Assembly (NCBI RefSeq): GCF_002878395.1
Contig: NC_061119.1
Coordinates: 14,661,008-14,725,007, forward strand
Origin: Capsicum annuum
Taxonomy: Eukaryota; Streptophyta; Magnoliopsida; Solanales; Solanaceae
Direction: 5' to 3'
DNA length: 64,000 nt
The notes below the pieces were generated by a model. It saw nothing but the letters and a program-made list of their open reading frames with translations. It did not search any database and was not told where the DNA came from. A program made the position numbers and the translations under genes. How positions within the stretch are numbered: the stretch's first letter is position 1; every line of letters begins with the position of its first letter. Of the stretch, positions 12,661-24,406 are shown piece by piece.

Positions 12661-13945
12661 TGTTGTTGATGAACCAATTCATGTACTTGTCGTAGATAAT
12701 GATAGTGTTGAAAGACCTTCTTGATGTTTAAATTACACTGTGTAAGAAATGAAATACCAAGTCCCGATTTGGTAAAATAAGTAGTTGTTCTCTTTCTTAT
12801 GTGAGGTAAATCATTAATCCCTTAGTAGATTGTAGTATTGTGAGATGGCAGTAGTGTTATAGTGATTGAATTATATTTAATGTGTATATAGTGAGGTACG
12901 TTAATTCACAAAAGTCGAGAGTAGTCTCTCTTGATTTTGTTGCTTGATAAGATATACTTTGCGCATTAAGAGTACCTTTTTGAAAAACTCATTCGATCAA
13001 ATCTAAAACTGGAATTATCTCTTTATGCGAAATCCTTCATGTTTGTTTTGGTTCCCTTTTTGAATATTTGTTTTAGATTCAACCATGTGTTGCCTTACTC
13101 GAGTTTAGAAATACTTTGCTAATCTCCATTTTCTTTTTTCTTGTTGCATAAACACTCTGGTTGGAGTCCAAATGGACTTTTCCCTTCCGTATTTCTTAAT
13201 GGGCTATTTGGGCCCACCATTTCTATTAAATTAACTCCGAGAGTCAATTGCCTGGCATATGGATACAAGAAGATGGAGGGAAAATAAAATGGGTTGAAGC
13301 CCATTGGCAAAGTAGCTAGGAGACTCAAAAGTCTCATATTATTATTGTTTTCTTTTACTTTTATTTAATATATCCATTTGTTTATTATTCCTTCATTTTA
13401 TTATTCATTCATTGGCCTCAAAGCCAAAGTTGTAAATTTAATACAGGTGGAATAGATTTTGCGCCAACGGGCCTGAAAAAATAGTTTAGGACAGGTTATG
13501 GGCCGAAAGCCCAACTAGATTAGGATAGGTTTTATCGATTTGGGCCCAAGGGCCTAAATCTTTTACTTACTCCTCCCTTTCCCTTGTTATGTGTTCATTT
13601 GATTATTCATTTTGTTTAGACTTAGTTAAAATTTCTACCAAGTCGCCTAAATCTATTTTACACAAGTCTTTGCTAAAAAAATCGATCACTTGTCAACAAA
13701 TCAATCTTTTCAAAGTTAATCAAAAGATGTTTTTTCAAACAGTCCAGATAACTGCAAGTTAGCGGACATTTTAGGTGCCTAAAACCTTCCTAAAATGTTA
13801 ATAGGAACCGCTTACTCAGAATCTTTGAAACTTAAACGATTTGTCTGTTTTGGATCATTTAAATTATTTTATAAAGGTTTCTTAATTTCTTTTCAAAATT
13901 AAGTGGAGACTCTCTTCGAAAGTCAAAATTTTCGTTAAACAGAAA

Positions 13946-13963
13946 TGGCGACTCCACTGGGGA
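13946..13963 (+). other. Primer-binding site, tRNA-Arg type
   Basis: TGGCGACTCCACTGGGGA, four bases after the LTR end. This matches, apart from a base or so, the tRNA-Arg primer site known for Ogre/Tat-lineage elements. It sets the element on the plus strand. Confidence 0.75.
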
Positions 13964-15968
13964 TTTAACTAGGTTCTAAACAAATGTTTGATTTCGTCTT
14001 TTGATTAACTGTTTAGATGTTTATATGTTTCGATTTCGCAGTATTTAATTACTGCACCTCAATTTAATTATTGCATCTCATAGCATATTACTACATTTAT
14101 TTATAAACTATTTTGGGGTTTCGTGGATGTCCCAGCCCCTGTTGTTCAATTCTAAATAGTGTGTTGGAAATACGACAGTTTATTAGCATGTAAGTCATCT
14201 GATGGTTCTTCGTATTTCCAAACCCAAGTCATCCGCTTGGGAGCTTGGTTTAAACCCACTCTAAATCGTATTATTTGAAATATGATAGTGTGAAAGATTA
14301 CCTATGAATTGATAGCTCATAGGTCATCCGTAAGCCAAAACAACATCCTAACCGAATAGTGTGCAAGGTCAACCCAAAAATCGATAGTTTGAAAGTTATC
14401 CATAAGTCGCAGCTAAATTCTTTCCGGAGAATATGCAAGATTATCAAATTAATAATTTCCAAGGGTTCTCTATAAGCCGCGTCATATCCAAGATCGATTA
14501 TGTTCAGGATTACCCAAAGACTAGCAATTTGAGACATATCTCTAAGTCATATTGTATCCAAGGTCGAATGATGTGCAGGAATACCAGAGAGCTAATGATT
14601 GGAGGAATATCTTTAAGTCATCTCTTATCCAAGGTTGAATAATGTACAGGATCACCTAAAATCTAGTAAATCAAAGAAAATTTGTAAGTTGCCTCGTACC
14701 CAACATTAAATAATGCGCAAGATTATCTAAAGATTGATAATTCAAGGAGAATCTTAAGCCATATTGATATAAAAGATACATAAGACTTACCCGAGGTCAC
14801 ATGCAAAGAATTATTATCAATAACTAGAAAGGTTATCATAGGCAACCAAAATGGTTCACCTCTGCATAATATTACACGGTTGCAAGGACCATTCTACATA
14901 AAGTGTTATCGGAGTCCAAAAGGGTCACCCCACTTTGAAGACATCTTCACTCGATAAATAAGCTGATTATGCAACAACTAAGAGGGTTGTTGTGTCTGTT
15001 GTTACAAGTTATCTTCTTCCAAGCAGGTACATGAAAGGATGACTTTGCTTTTCAGGTGACAACTTACGTGGAGATATAGTAAAGACTGTATACCTCTTTT
15101 GTGAATTGTGTTTAGCATTGATATTTTTTGTTTGAAGCATTGTCGAGAGCATCCGAGAAGATGAAAATATCAAATCAAAACCATAGGTACGGATGACTTC
15201 AGATAGGATGCACCACAATGTGGAACTATTTCTTAGCAGCGAAACGGGAGGAACGTCAAACTCTTTGGACGCGAGCTAAAGGATGATCTCCACCACCATC
15301 CAAACACACCCCTGTTAGATGTCATGTGGAAATTTTGGGATATTCTGGTTTCAGCTTCACCTTTGAGATATTTCTAAACTCATTCCGAGGGTAACCTTCT
15401 CTTTCTTTAAAATTCGGGTGGCCACACACTCAGAGTTTTGGAAATTATGTCCAGGTAAGTTCTTTCCTATGGATGTGAATGATCCCATATTCATGGTTAA
15501 GAGGTTACAAACCTATTTTCCGTAACTCGATCAACTTGTCACTCGTTTCGAGCCAAAGATAGTCTGAAATAAAAGATTATCTTTTCTACCAATTGAGTCG
15601 GACTACAGGTAGTATGGTTACCTAAGTCTCGGGGATATGTAGGTTGGGCTTTATGTAGAAAACTCAACTACATTCCAACCTCCCCCAAATCCCTTTATTC
15701 CCCAACTTTTTGGTTTTATCAAAAACTCTAAAACCGATATAGCTTGTGAACTTTTTGAAAATCATACTTTGAATCAAGCTTTATGAACTACAAGCGGCCT
15801 GAATTCTCATGTAACTTGAGATATTTAGAAAACCTGATACAGAGGTCCGGCCATAACTCTATGAAACTCGTGCGAAAGCCAACCTCTTTCAGATTCAAAC
15901 ATGTGGTCGAACAAAGATTAGGAACGTCAGCCTCCCTTTGCCCAGGGTTACTTCCATCCACCCTACCC
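13964..15968 (+). other. Non-coding interior of Tat/Ogre-like element
   Basis: About 2 kb with no gag, protease, RT or integrase motif in any frame I examined. It contains the seven-unit 71-bp repeat at 14285-14790. The rest is unique sequence with GGTCACC-type motifs near 14920. Open frames at 15783-16016 on both strands overlap each other and cross the 3' LTR start, so they are not credible genes. Confidence 0.65.
14285..14790 (+). repeat. About 71-bp degenerate tandem repeat, seven units
   Basis: A unit landmark of the form GTGCAAGATTACC recurs near 14291, 14361, 14433, 14502, 14573, 14644 and 14715. Spacing is 69-72 bp. Each unit also holds a TAAGYCRYATYRTATCCAAG-like block. Copies are strongly diverged, so the array is old. 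Confidence 0.75.
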
Positions 15969-15983
15969 AAAGGGAGGGAGAAG
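15969..15983 (+). other. Polypurine tract of Tat/Ogre-like element
   Basis: AAAGGGAGGGAGAAG, immediately before TTATTAACACCTAATTTT, the probable 3' LTR start (TG expected, mutated here). Confidence 0.65.
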
Positions 15984-18900
15984 TTATTAACACCTAATTT
16001 TTTCCTCCACAACTGAATTTAATCCTGAGTTTCTTCGACTTTTAATAAAATTGAAATATTTATTTCATCCAAATAAAAAAAATTTTAAAATATTTTTGTA
16101 CGTAATTTTATCATTTGAAGTAACAATTATATATTATCGTATTTAATTACATGAGATTATATAATTTGATTACTTAAATATTTATTCTATCGAATATCAG
16201 ATTTTAATTAAGGATTTTTTTTGAAAATAAATATGATGATTGAAATCTTGATTTTAATATAATTTATTTGGATAAATATGTGTTTGATTTTATTAAATCA
16301 AGAAGCTCGAGATTAAACAAGGTATTAATTCATATCGAATTTTGATTTAATTTAGTCAATTTATTAAGTTTGATCATAATTGAAATTGATTGGCCACAAT
16401 CGCAATGCAATTGACCAATATAATTTTTTAATTTGATCAAAATATTAGTTAAATTAGGCTAAATCCCAAATCATTGGTGGTTATATTTTAAATAACCCCC
16501 AAACTAATCCAATTATGCAAAACCTGTCCAGCCCAATAAAATACCCAACATCCAACCTATGCCCTTCAATTAAATCTCCCAGCCCTATTCCCAAAACCAT
16601 CCAACCCAAGCTATTCCCCACCTATCTTTCCTCCTTCAACAAATACAATAATCATATCATCAGCTCACCTTAATAATTCGAACAGGCCCAAAACAAAAAT
16701 AACCTGACCCATTTTATATCTTCATCATCAATAAGAATCGACCTAATCAACAATAACAGCAAAAAACCACGACGACACCTACAACAGTAACTCGACAACA
16801 ACGACAATTTCAACCAATAATGCAACCATGCCTGACCTGAACCCAAAACGCAAACCATGACCCCAATCAAGCCCCGACCTTTTAACCCAAGAATCCAAGC
16901 TATCCAATGTGTCATCCTCAACATTTAAATTTAATTATTCTTGGATAAAATAGTATGATTCCATACAATTCCACCAACTCATAATCTTATCTCCATTTTA
17001 AAATTCAAATAATCTCATGGTTAATCCCAAGTTTGCCCCCAATGTTGCTGCTCCCACATCGGTGGGAGCTAAAAATTGATTCCCCATATTATTACTATAT
17101 ATAGCTTATTCTTGAGCTAAATTGAGGAAGTCTCGAAAGGTGAAAACCTAGGAGCAAAACCAATTTATTTTTAAAGTAAAAAAGATTTTTCGTGAAGTTC
17201 GTTGGTAAATGAAAGTCCCCGAGTTGAGGACGACGCTTTTCTGATGGTGATAGAGTCTGGTGTTATCTCGTTGCACTGTTTTTCTGCCTCAAACAAGGTG
17301 AACACGCCTTCCTTTTTAGTTTTGTTATCGTTTCTTTTCTTCATCCCTTTTTTCTAGTTTTGTAATCATAGTGGTTGGGGCTATTTGCTGTAGTCGCCTT
17401 TGATAACTATAGGATTTGTTTGTGTTATCTGTTGTTATGTTGTTTCACTAAATTAATGGTCATACTGCAATGGTTACCCCATTTGTTGATTTTGTATATT
17501 TTTGCTTTCACTGTTTTGAACTCCTTGTCTCATGTTAAGATTGGTTAGTAGATTTTCACATATATTCTGAACATTCTGTGTAATTCCGCTTTATCTCCCT
17601 ATTCTGTAACCATGTTTCGATGCTGGGAGTAGCTGTAAAAGGCCATAGGATAGATCATGCTCAAATAAAGTTACTGTATTGTGGTATCCTTTTCTATATT
17701 GATTGGCAGCTTGAGCTCCTTCTCTTTTGTTAGAGATTTTAGCTATACAATTCTACAAGAGTGAAGGCAGGATGTTGTCGTTGTAATCAAAATTTGTTAA
17801 CTAATTTAAAAATATGAAAAGGAAGGGGAGAATATGTTTGGTTTTATGCACCTTTGATGTTGGTCGATTTAAACATTTTGTTCCCTTTCGTGAAATGGTT
17901 CAAGTGTCAGTATTCTTATCCTTGAGAGTTTTCGCATTCACCTTTTTTAGCTTCAAAGGAGGCTTGAAAGGGTTAGAATCGAGGTTAGATTCAGTTCTTC
18001 CAGTAATTCTTGTTCACCTTTGATGTTGGTCGATTTGAACGTTTTGTTTCCTTTCATGAAATGGTTCAACCATCAGTATCCTTATTCTTAAGAATTTCCA
18101 CTGATTCACCTTCATTAGCTTCAACGGAGGCTTGAGACGGGTTAGAATCAAGGTTAGAATCAGTTTTGCTAGTAATCCATCTTTGCTTGGTGTTGTTCAA
18201 TTTTAACCTTCTTGTTCCCTTCCATAAATTGGTTCAAGTGTTAGTATTCTCAGTGTTGAAGATTTTTATTGATTTACCTTCTTTAACTTCTAAAGAGACT
18301 TGAAAGAGGTTAGAATAAAAATTGGAACAAATGTTGTTGATGAACCAATTCATGTGCTTGTCGTAGATAATGATAGTGTTGAAAGACCTTCTTGATGTTT
18401 AAATTACATTGTGTAAGGAATGAAATGCCAAGTCCCGATTTGGTAAAATAAGTATTTGTTCTCTTTCTTATGTGAGGTAAATCGTTAATCCCTTAGTAGA
18501 TTGTAGTATTGTGAGATGGCAGTAGTGTTATTGTGATTGAATTATATTTCATGTGTATATAGTGAGGTACTTTAATTCACAAAAGTCGAGAGTAGCCTCT
18601 CTTTATTTTATTTCTTGATTAGATATACTTTGCGCATTAAGAGTACCTTTCTTGAAGAAACTTGTTCGGTCAAATCTAAAACTGGAATTATCTCTTTTTG
18701 CGAAACCCTTCATGTTTGTTTTGGTTTCCTTTTTGAATATTTTTTTTAGATTCAACCATGTGTTGCCTTAATCGAGTTTAGAAATACTTTTCTAATCTAT
18801 ATTTTCTTTATTCTTGTTGCATGAACACTCTGGTTGGAGTCCAAATGGAATTTTCCCTTCCGCATTTCTTAATGGGCCATTGCGGCCCACCATTTCTATC

Positions 18901-19615
18901 AAATTAACTCCGAGAGTCAATTGCCTCGCATATGGATACAATAAGATGGAAGGAAAAGAAAATGGGTTGAAGCCCATTGGCAAAGTATCTAGGAGACTAA
19001 AAAGTCTCATATTATTATTGTTGTCTTTTACTTTTATTTAATTTATCCGTTTATTTATTTATTCCATCATTTAATTATTCATTCATAGGCCTCAAAGCAC
19101 AAGTTGTAAGTTTAATACAGGTGGAATAAATTTTGGGCCAACGGGCTTGAAAAAATAGTTTAGGACAAGTTATGGGCCGAAAGCCCAACTAGATTAGGAC
19201 AGGTTTTATCGATTTGGGCCCAAGGGTCAAAATCTTTTACTTTCTTCTTTCTTTCCCTTGTTATTTGTTTATTTTCTTTTTCATTTTGTTTAGACTTAGT
19301 GAAAATTCCGACCAAGTCGCCTAAATCTATTTTATACAAGTCTTTGCTACAAAAATCTATCACTTTTCAACAAATCAATCTTTTCAAAGTTAATCAAAAG
19401 ATATTTTTTCAAACAGTCCTGATAACCGTAAGTTAGCGGACGTTTTAGGTTCCTAAAACCTTCCTAAAACATTAATAGGAACAGCTTACTCAGAATCTTC
19501 AAAACTTAAATGATTTGTCTGTTTTTGATCGTTTAAAGTATTTTATAAAGGTTCCTTAATTCCTTTTCAAAATTAAGTGGCGACTTTCTTCGAAAGTCAA
19601 AGCTTCCACAAAACA
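15984..19615 (+). repeat. 3' LTR of Tat/Ogre-like element
   Basis: About 3.6 kb from after the purine tract to AAACA at 19615. Positions 16651-19615 align with the left LTR. A TATA box lies at 17096-17103 and the about 167-bp subrepeat at 17849-18330 (units near 17849, 18015 and 18181). The next base begins gypsy pol sequence on the opposite strand. Confidence 0.75.
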
Positions 19616-19617
19616 AT

Positions 19618-20091
19618 ACGTATGTCGTCTTCTGTTTCCCAAGTAGCACCCCTAACCGACTGATTTTGCCATAGAACTTTGACCAAGGGAACTTTTTTGT
19701 TCCTTAGTCTACAGGTCTGGTGATCAAGAATCTCTATTGGAAGTTCTTTGTAAGAAAGGCTATTCTGAATATCTGGTCTTTGTAGAGGGAGTACAACAGC
19801 TGAATCGTCCATGCACTTCTTCAATAAGGACATATGGAACACTGTATGAATTGATCATAAGTCTGTGGGTAGATCAAGCTCATATGCTACCTTCCCAACA
19901 AAACTCAAAATTCGGTAGGGGCCTACATATCGGGGACTAAGCTTCCCATTTTTGCCAAATCTCTTCACTCCCTTCGTGGGTGAAACCTTCAAATACACAT
20001 GATCATCTACTTCGAACTCAAGATTTCTCCTTCTTACATTAGCATAAGATTTCTGATGACTCTGAGCTACTTTTAATCTCTCTGGGATCAA
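19618..20091 (-). pseudogene. E1 integrase C-terminus and chromodomain
   Basis: One frame with a single stop near 19850. The upstream part (19855-20091) has GKLSPRYVGPYRIL and YELDLP, the GPY/F module of gypsy integrases. The downstream part has FHMSLLKKC followed by LVKVLWQNQSVRGATWE, the degenerate chromodomain thought to steer insertion into heterochromatin. The domain is cut at 19615 by the neighbouring LTR. Confidence 0.8.
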
Positions 20092-20800
20092 CTAGACTTT
20101 CTCTATGGATTCAAACACTATATCTGGCAATTCAAAGGGGCCTCACCTACTTCAAACCAATGGACTGGCGATCTACATCTCCGCCTATAGAGATCCTCAA
20201 ACGGGGCCATCTAAATACTAGAATTGTAACTGTTATTATAGGCAAACTCGATAAACAGCAAGTGGTTATCCCAACTGCCTTTGAAGTCAAGAACACATGC
20301 TCTTAACATATCTTCTAAGTTTTGAATAGTCCTCTCTGCCTGACCATCTATTTACGGATGAAAAGCTGAGCTGACATAAACTTGGGTACCGAGACCCTTC
20401 TGAAAGGCTTTCCAAATCTAAAAGGTAAACTAAGTACCCTTATCTGAACTGATGGACAAGGGAACTCCATGCAATCTAACCAACTCTCTGATGTACAACT
20501 TAGCATAATCTTCAGCTATGTAGGACGTGTAAACTGGCAAGAAATGAGATGATTTGGTCAATCTGTCTACAATCACCCATATCAAATCATGTTGTCGATG
20601 CGAATGGGGTAGTCCAGTCACAAAGTCCATATTCACCTCTTCCCACTTCCAAGTGAGAATACCAAATTCCTGCAATGTGACACTAGGTCTTTGGTGCTCT
20701 ACCTTAACCTGTGGACAAGTCGCACACTTGGCAATAAATTCTGTGATATCTTTCTTCATACCACTCCACCAATAGACTTCTCACAAATTGCGATACATCT
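20092..20800 (-). pseudogene. E1 integrase core and zinc-binding region
   Basis: The zinc-binding part reads MKKDITEFIAKCATCPQVK near 20759. The core shows MDFVTGLP with the first catalytic Asp and LSISSDKGT with the second. The QAER-type block with the Glu lies near 20345, beyond a stop. The domain would join cDNA to host DNA. Stops around 20428 and beyond break it. Confidence 0.8.
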
Positions 20801-20889
20801 TGGTGGCTCCTAGATGAATGGAATAACGCGCACCATGCACTTTTGCCATGATCCCCTGCCTTAAATCATCAACACATGACACATACAAT

Positions 20890-21440
20890 CTACTCTGGTA
20901 TCTCAACACACCATCTCTCCCTGGGAGAAAACCTCAACCTTTTGGTCTTTAATTGAACCCTTCAACTTGACCAAACTAGATTTCTTATCCTGCTTTTCTT
21001 TCACTTCAGAGACTAGAGAAGATTCTGAACTACTCTGAACCTAAATGTTTACTTTAGCTGAGTCAACCAACCTCACATCCAATCTAGCTAACCGATAAAT
21101 TTCCTAAACTAACTCTCTCTTATTATTCTCCACATGAGAAACACTGCCCATAGACAATTTACTAATGGTGTCCGCCACTACATTGCCTTATTCGGATGAC
21201 ACAACACACTCATATCATAATTCTACAATAATTCTAACCTCCTTCTCTGATGAAGATTCAACTTCCTCTGAGTAAATACATACTGCGAACTTTTATGATC
21301 TATAAACATATCAACATGCACCCTATAAAGATAGTGCCTCCAGATTTTCAGTGGAAACACAACAACAACTAACTCAAGGTCATGGGTAGGGTAGTTCTTT
21401 CCATGAGGCTTAAGCTATCTAGAGGCATATGCTATAACCT
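20890..21440 (-). pseudogene. E1 RNase H region
   Basis: Decayed but collinear with the readable RNase H frame of E2 (29851-30210). Fragments include the ASR.LKPHE block near 21410 and the D.LSRLS block near 21160. Several stops interrupt it. Confidence 0.65.
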
Positions 21441-21447
21441 TACCTCT

Positions 21448-22448
21448 CTACATCAAAACACATCCCAGACCGATTCTAGAAGTATCACAATATACAATGA
21501 ACCCATCTGTACAATTAGGTAGCGCTAAAACTAAGGCTGAAGTGAGTCGAGTCTTCAACTTTTGAAAACTCTTCTCACAGGAATCTGACCACTGAATATT
21601 AACTTTATTTTGAGTTAATCTAGACATAGGGGATGCAATAGAATAAAAATCACAACAAAGCATCTATAATAGCCAACTAAACCCAAGAAACTTCTAATGT
21701 CTGATGGAGAGATAGGTCTAGACAGTTTCTTACTACTTCTATATTTTGGGATTAACTCTAATGCCATCACTAAAAATAATATGACTGAGGAAAGCTACTG
21801 ATCTTAGCCAAAATTCACATTTGCTAAATTTGGCAAACAACTGGTGATCCCTAAGAGTTTGCAACACAATTCTAAGATGGTTTGCATAATCATCCTTAGT
21901 ACGAGAATAGACAAGAATATCATCTATAAATACTATGACAAACATGTCCAAATACTATTTAAACACTCAGTTCATCAAGTCCAAGAAGGCTGCTGGGGCA
22001 TTTGTTAGCCCGAAGGACATGACTAGAAACTCAAAATGACCATAACGGGTTTTGAAAGCTGTCTTGGGAATATCACATTCCCTTACACTAAGCTGATGAT
22101 AGCCGAATCTAAGGTCTATCTTTGAGAAGTAACTTGTACATTGGAGTTGGTCGAATAAGTCATCAATCCTTGAAAGAGGATATTTATTTTTAATTGTGAC
22201 TTTATTCAGCTGAATATAGTCAATGGACATTTGCAAAGAACCATCTTTCTTCCGCCCGAATAGGATAGAGTGCCCCATAGAGAGATATTGGGCCTTATGA
22301 AACCTTTATCTAAGAGGTCTTTAAGCTGCTCTTTTAACTCTTTAAGCTCAGCTTGAGCCATACAATATGGAGGAATGAAGATAGAGTGAGTATCTGGAAG
22401 AAGGTCAATACTGAATTCTATTTCCCTATAAGGAGGTACCCCTGACAA
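21448..22448 (-). pseudogene. E1 reverse transcriptase
   Basis: The fingers and palm read [23 protein letters not shown] and [14 protein letters not shown] (first catalytic Asp) between 21967 and 22278. FIDDILVYS, the catalytic Asp pair motif, is at about 21905-21931. The thumb and connection follow at 21448-21663. At least two frameshifts or stops separate these blocks, but no large deletion is seen, unlike in E2. Confidence 0.85.
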
Positions 22449-22559
22449 ATCTTTGAGAAAAACATCAGGAAACTCATTGACTAAATGGACTCACTGAACT
22501 GCTGGAGTCTCAAAATTAGGGTCTTTAACTCAAACTAGATGATAGATACACCCTTTTGA

Positions 22560-22970
22560 GATCAACTTTCTGGCTGTAAGATAGGATATAAAATGACTCT
22601 AGGGAGACACTGAATTACCTTCCCACTTAAAGACTGGATCATATAGAAACTGAAACTTCACTACTCGGGTACGACAATTTATGGATGCATAACATGAATG
22701 GAGCTAATCCATACCAAGAATAAGGTCAAAGTCAACTATATCTAAATCTATTAAATCTGCTAACATGATTTTATGAAGGACAGTGAGAGGACTCTTTCTA
22801 TAGATCTGTTTGGCAACAACTGACTCACCCACTGAGCTATAAACTAAGAATGGATCAGGGATCTTTTCAGGACCTACTTCAAAATTCACTGCAACTAATG
22901 GGGACACATAAGAGAAATTCGACCCAGGGTCTAACAACACATAAATATCAAGATGAAAGACACAAAGCAT
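22560..22970 (-). pseudogene. E1 aspartic protease
   Basis: Shows LLDPGSNFSYVSP near the N-terminus, where the usual D-S/T-G triad is altered to DPG, and DFDLILGMD near the C-terminus. Retropepsin cleaves the Gag-Pol polyprotein. The altered triad also occurs in E3, so it may be ancestral to these two copies. Confidence 0.75.
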
Positions 22971-23089
22971 ACCTGTAACAACATCTGGTGAATTCTCTTA
23001 CTTCTGATGGGATGGTAAAGCATAAAACTGATTCTAGCACTGGCTGCCATCTATACTTTATGATGTGCCCTGTAGAGGGATTGGGCGAC

Positions 23090-24196
23090 CTAGAGGGGCT
23101 GGTACGCTAGTAGCCTGAGTTTGGGGACGAACATCCCTCTTTCTCTACTTAGCATGCGGACACTCTTTGATTCCATGCCCAACTTACCACAACCATAATA
23201 AATTTTTTGTCCTAACAAACACCCACCAAGATGATTCTTACCACACTCAATACGTAGAGGATAACTGGGTTTTCTACTCATACTATTCTGAGATCTGGAC
23301 ATATAAGTCTTACCTCACTGCTCTTCTCTAGGTCTAGGAGCTGAATCACTGGCTAAAGATGGCACTGACATAGATGAATGATTTTAAAATTATAAATAAT
23401 TCCCCCCTCCAAACTTTGTCTACCCATATTTAAACTGCCTGGTTCTAGCCTTCTTATTTCCCTTTTCTCTTTCCTTCAACTTTTCTACCTCAATCTGTTG
23501 AGCATGAATTATCAGCCTAGCAAGATCTATGTCATCTATAAGCATGGAAGTCCTACACTCCTTGACAACCAAACCAGATACTCCAGTAACAAACTTACTC
23601 ATACTCGCCCTAAGGCCAGCCATCATATTAGGGGCATACTTAGACAACTGGTTGAACTTACGGCAGTAATCCTTCACTGATATCAAGCCTTGCCTCAGGT
23701 TTACAAATTCCACTATCTTAGCTTCTCTCATTTTATACGGAAACAACCTGTCTAAAAATTCATCCTAAAACACCTGCAAACTCATAGGAGCTGCATTCTC
23801 ACCTCTACTATTCTTCCACATAACCACCCAATATTATGCTACTTCCTTTAATTTATAGTATGCCAACTTTACACTCTGCTCTTCAAAAATATGCATAATC
23901 TGGGTGATTTTTTTCACCTCATTCAAATAAAGCTATGGGTCCTCACCTACTTTTAATTGGAAGAACTCTGGAGAATTTATTCTTATAAAGTCTCAGATTC
24001 TAGATACTACTAAATCACTATTCTACTGAAGTGGGACTACCGCTTGATAGTTGCCCTGTACATTGGCAGTCACAGTTTGGGCCAACGCATGAAAGGCAGC
24101 CCAAAATTCAACTTGGGATACATTCTTATTTAAAGGATCAGTAGGATGGGGTGGTTGGTTATCATTTCTATAGGCGTTAGCTTGACGAGGAGGCAT
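23090..24196 (-). pseudogene. E1 gag with degraded zinc knuckle
   Basis: The start ATG is at 24196-24194 (MPPRQANAYRN). The capsid region continues to 23420 with LRQGLISVKDYCRKFNQLSKYAP, typical of plant gypsy gag. The zinc knuckle near 23200 has lost most ligands (GCGKLGMESKSV where GCGKLGHR..KC is expected). A splice-acceptor-like TTTATGTGACAG lies just before the start codon. Confidence 0.8.
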
Positions 24197-24390
24197 ATTC
24201 AACTGTCACATAAAAATATGAGTTAAAAGCAGATAGAGATACTGTAAGCATGATAGATCATAAAAGAAAAAGACGATTTCCTAAAACCGTCTCGTAGCCT
24301 ATTTCTCATAAATGTGGCGTGCTTCACACCCATGATCAAGACTCTACATAATGCGGCTTGTATGACACCTTAGGACTCTTAAAACCTTAG

Positions 24391-24402
24391 GCTCTGATAC
24401 CA
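24391..24402 (-). other. E1 primer-binding site, tRNA-iMet type
   Basis: On the minus strand TGGTATCAGAGC, complementary to the 3' end of initiator tRNA-Met. It lies four bases from the LTR end (TGTAATGCCC on the plus strand at 24407). Confidence 0.9.
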
Positions 24403-24406
24403 AGTT

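Larger units (their letters stand above)
11027..13941 (+). repeat. 5' LTR of Tat/Ogre-like element, left end missing
   Basis: Aligns throughout with 16651-19615 at high similarity with small indels. It ends in AAACA just before the primer site. The sequence corresponding to 15984-16650 is absent upstream, where plain AT-rich DNA is found. The LTR contains a TATA box and a three-unit subrepeat, both also present in the 3' LTR. Confidence 0.8.
11027..19615 (+). mobile_element. Tat/Ogre-like non-autonomous LTR retrotransposon (5' truncated)
   Basis: Two direct repeats of about 2.9 kb (11027-13941 and 16651-19615) flank 2 kb of unrelated interior. Next to the left repeat is a primer-binding site of the Ogre tRNA-Arg type, and a polypurine tract lies at 15969-15983. 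The 3' LTR therefore probably starts at about 15984 and is about 3.6 kb long; the left LTR lacks its first 660 bp or so. The interior (13964-15968) holds no gag or pol that I can read, so the element resembles a large retrotransposon derivative that relied on proteins in trans. Its right end abuts the pol 3' end of gypsy E1, suggesting insertion there followed by loss of the left flank. Confidence 0.75.

Noticed and set aside
13119..13337. Open frames in the long LTRs (also at 18792-19041)
   Set aside because: Similar in both LTR copies only because the LTRs are duplicates; no protein character.
15783..16016. Overlapping open frames on both strands
   Set aside because: They cover the polypurine tract and LTR start of the Tat/Ogre-like element; openness on both strands is chance.
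16670..16924. 84-residue minus-strand ORF with hydrophobic stretches
   Set aside because: Lies in LTR sequence; its counterpart at 11040-11300 is not open, so it is not conserved as a protein.
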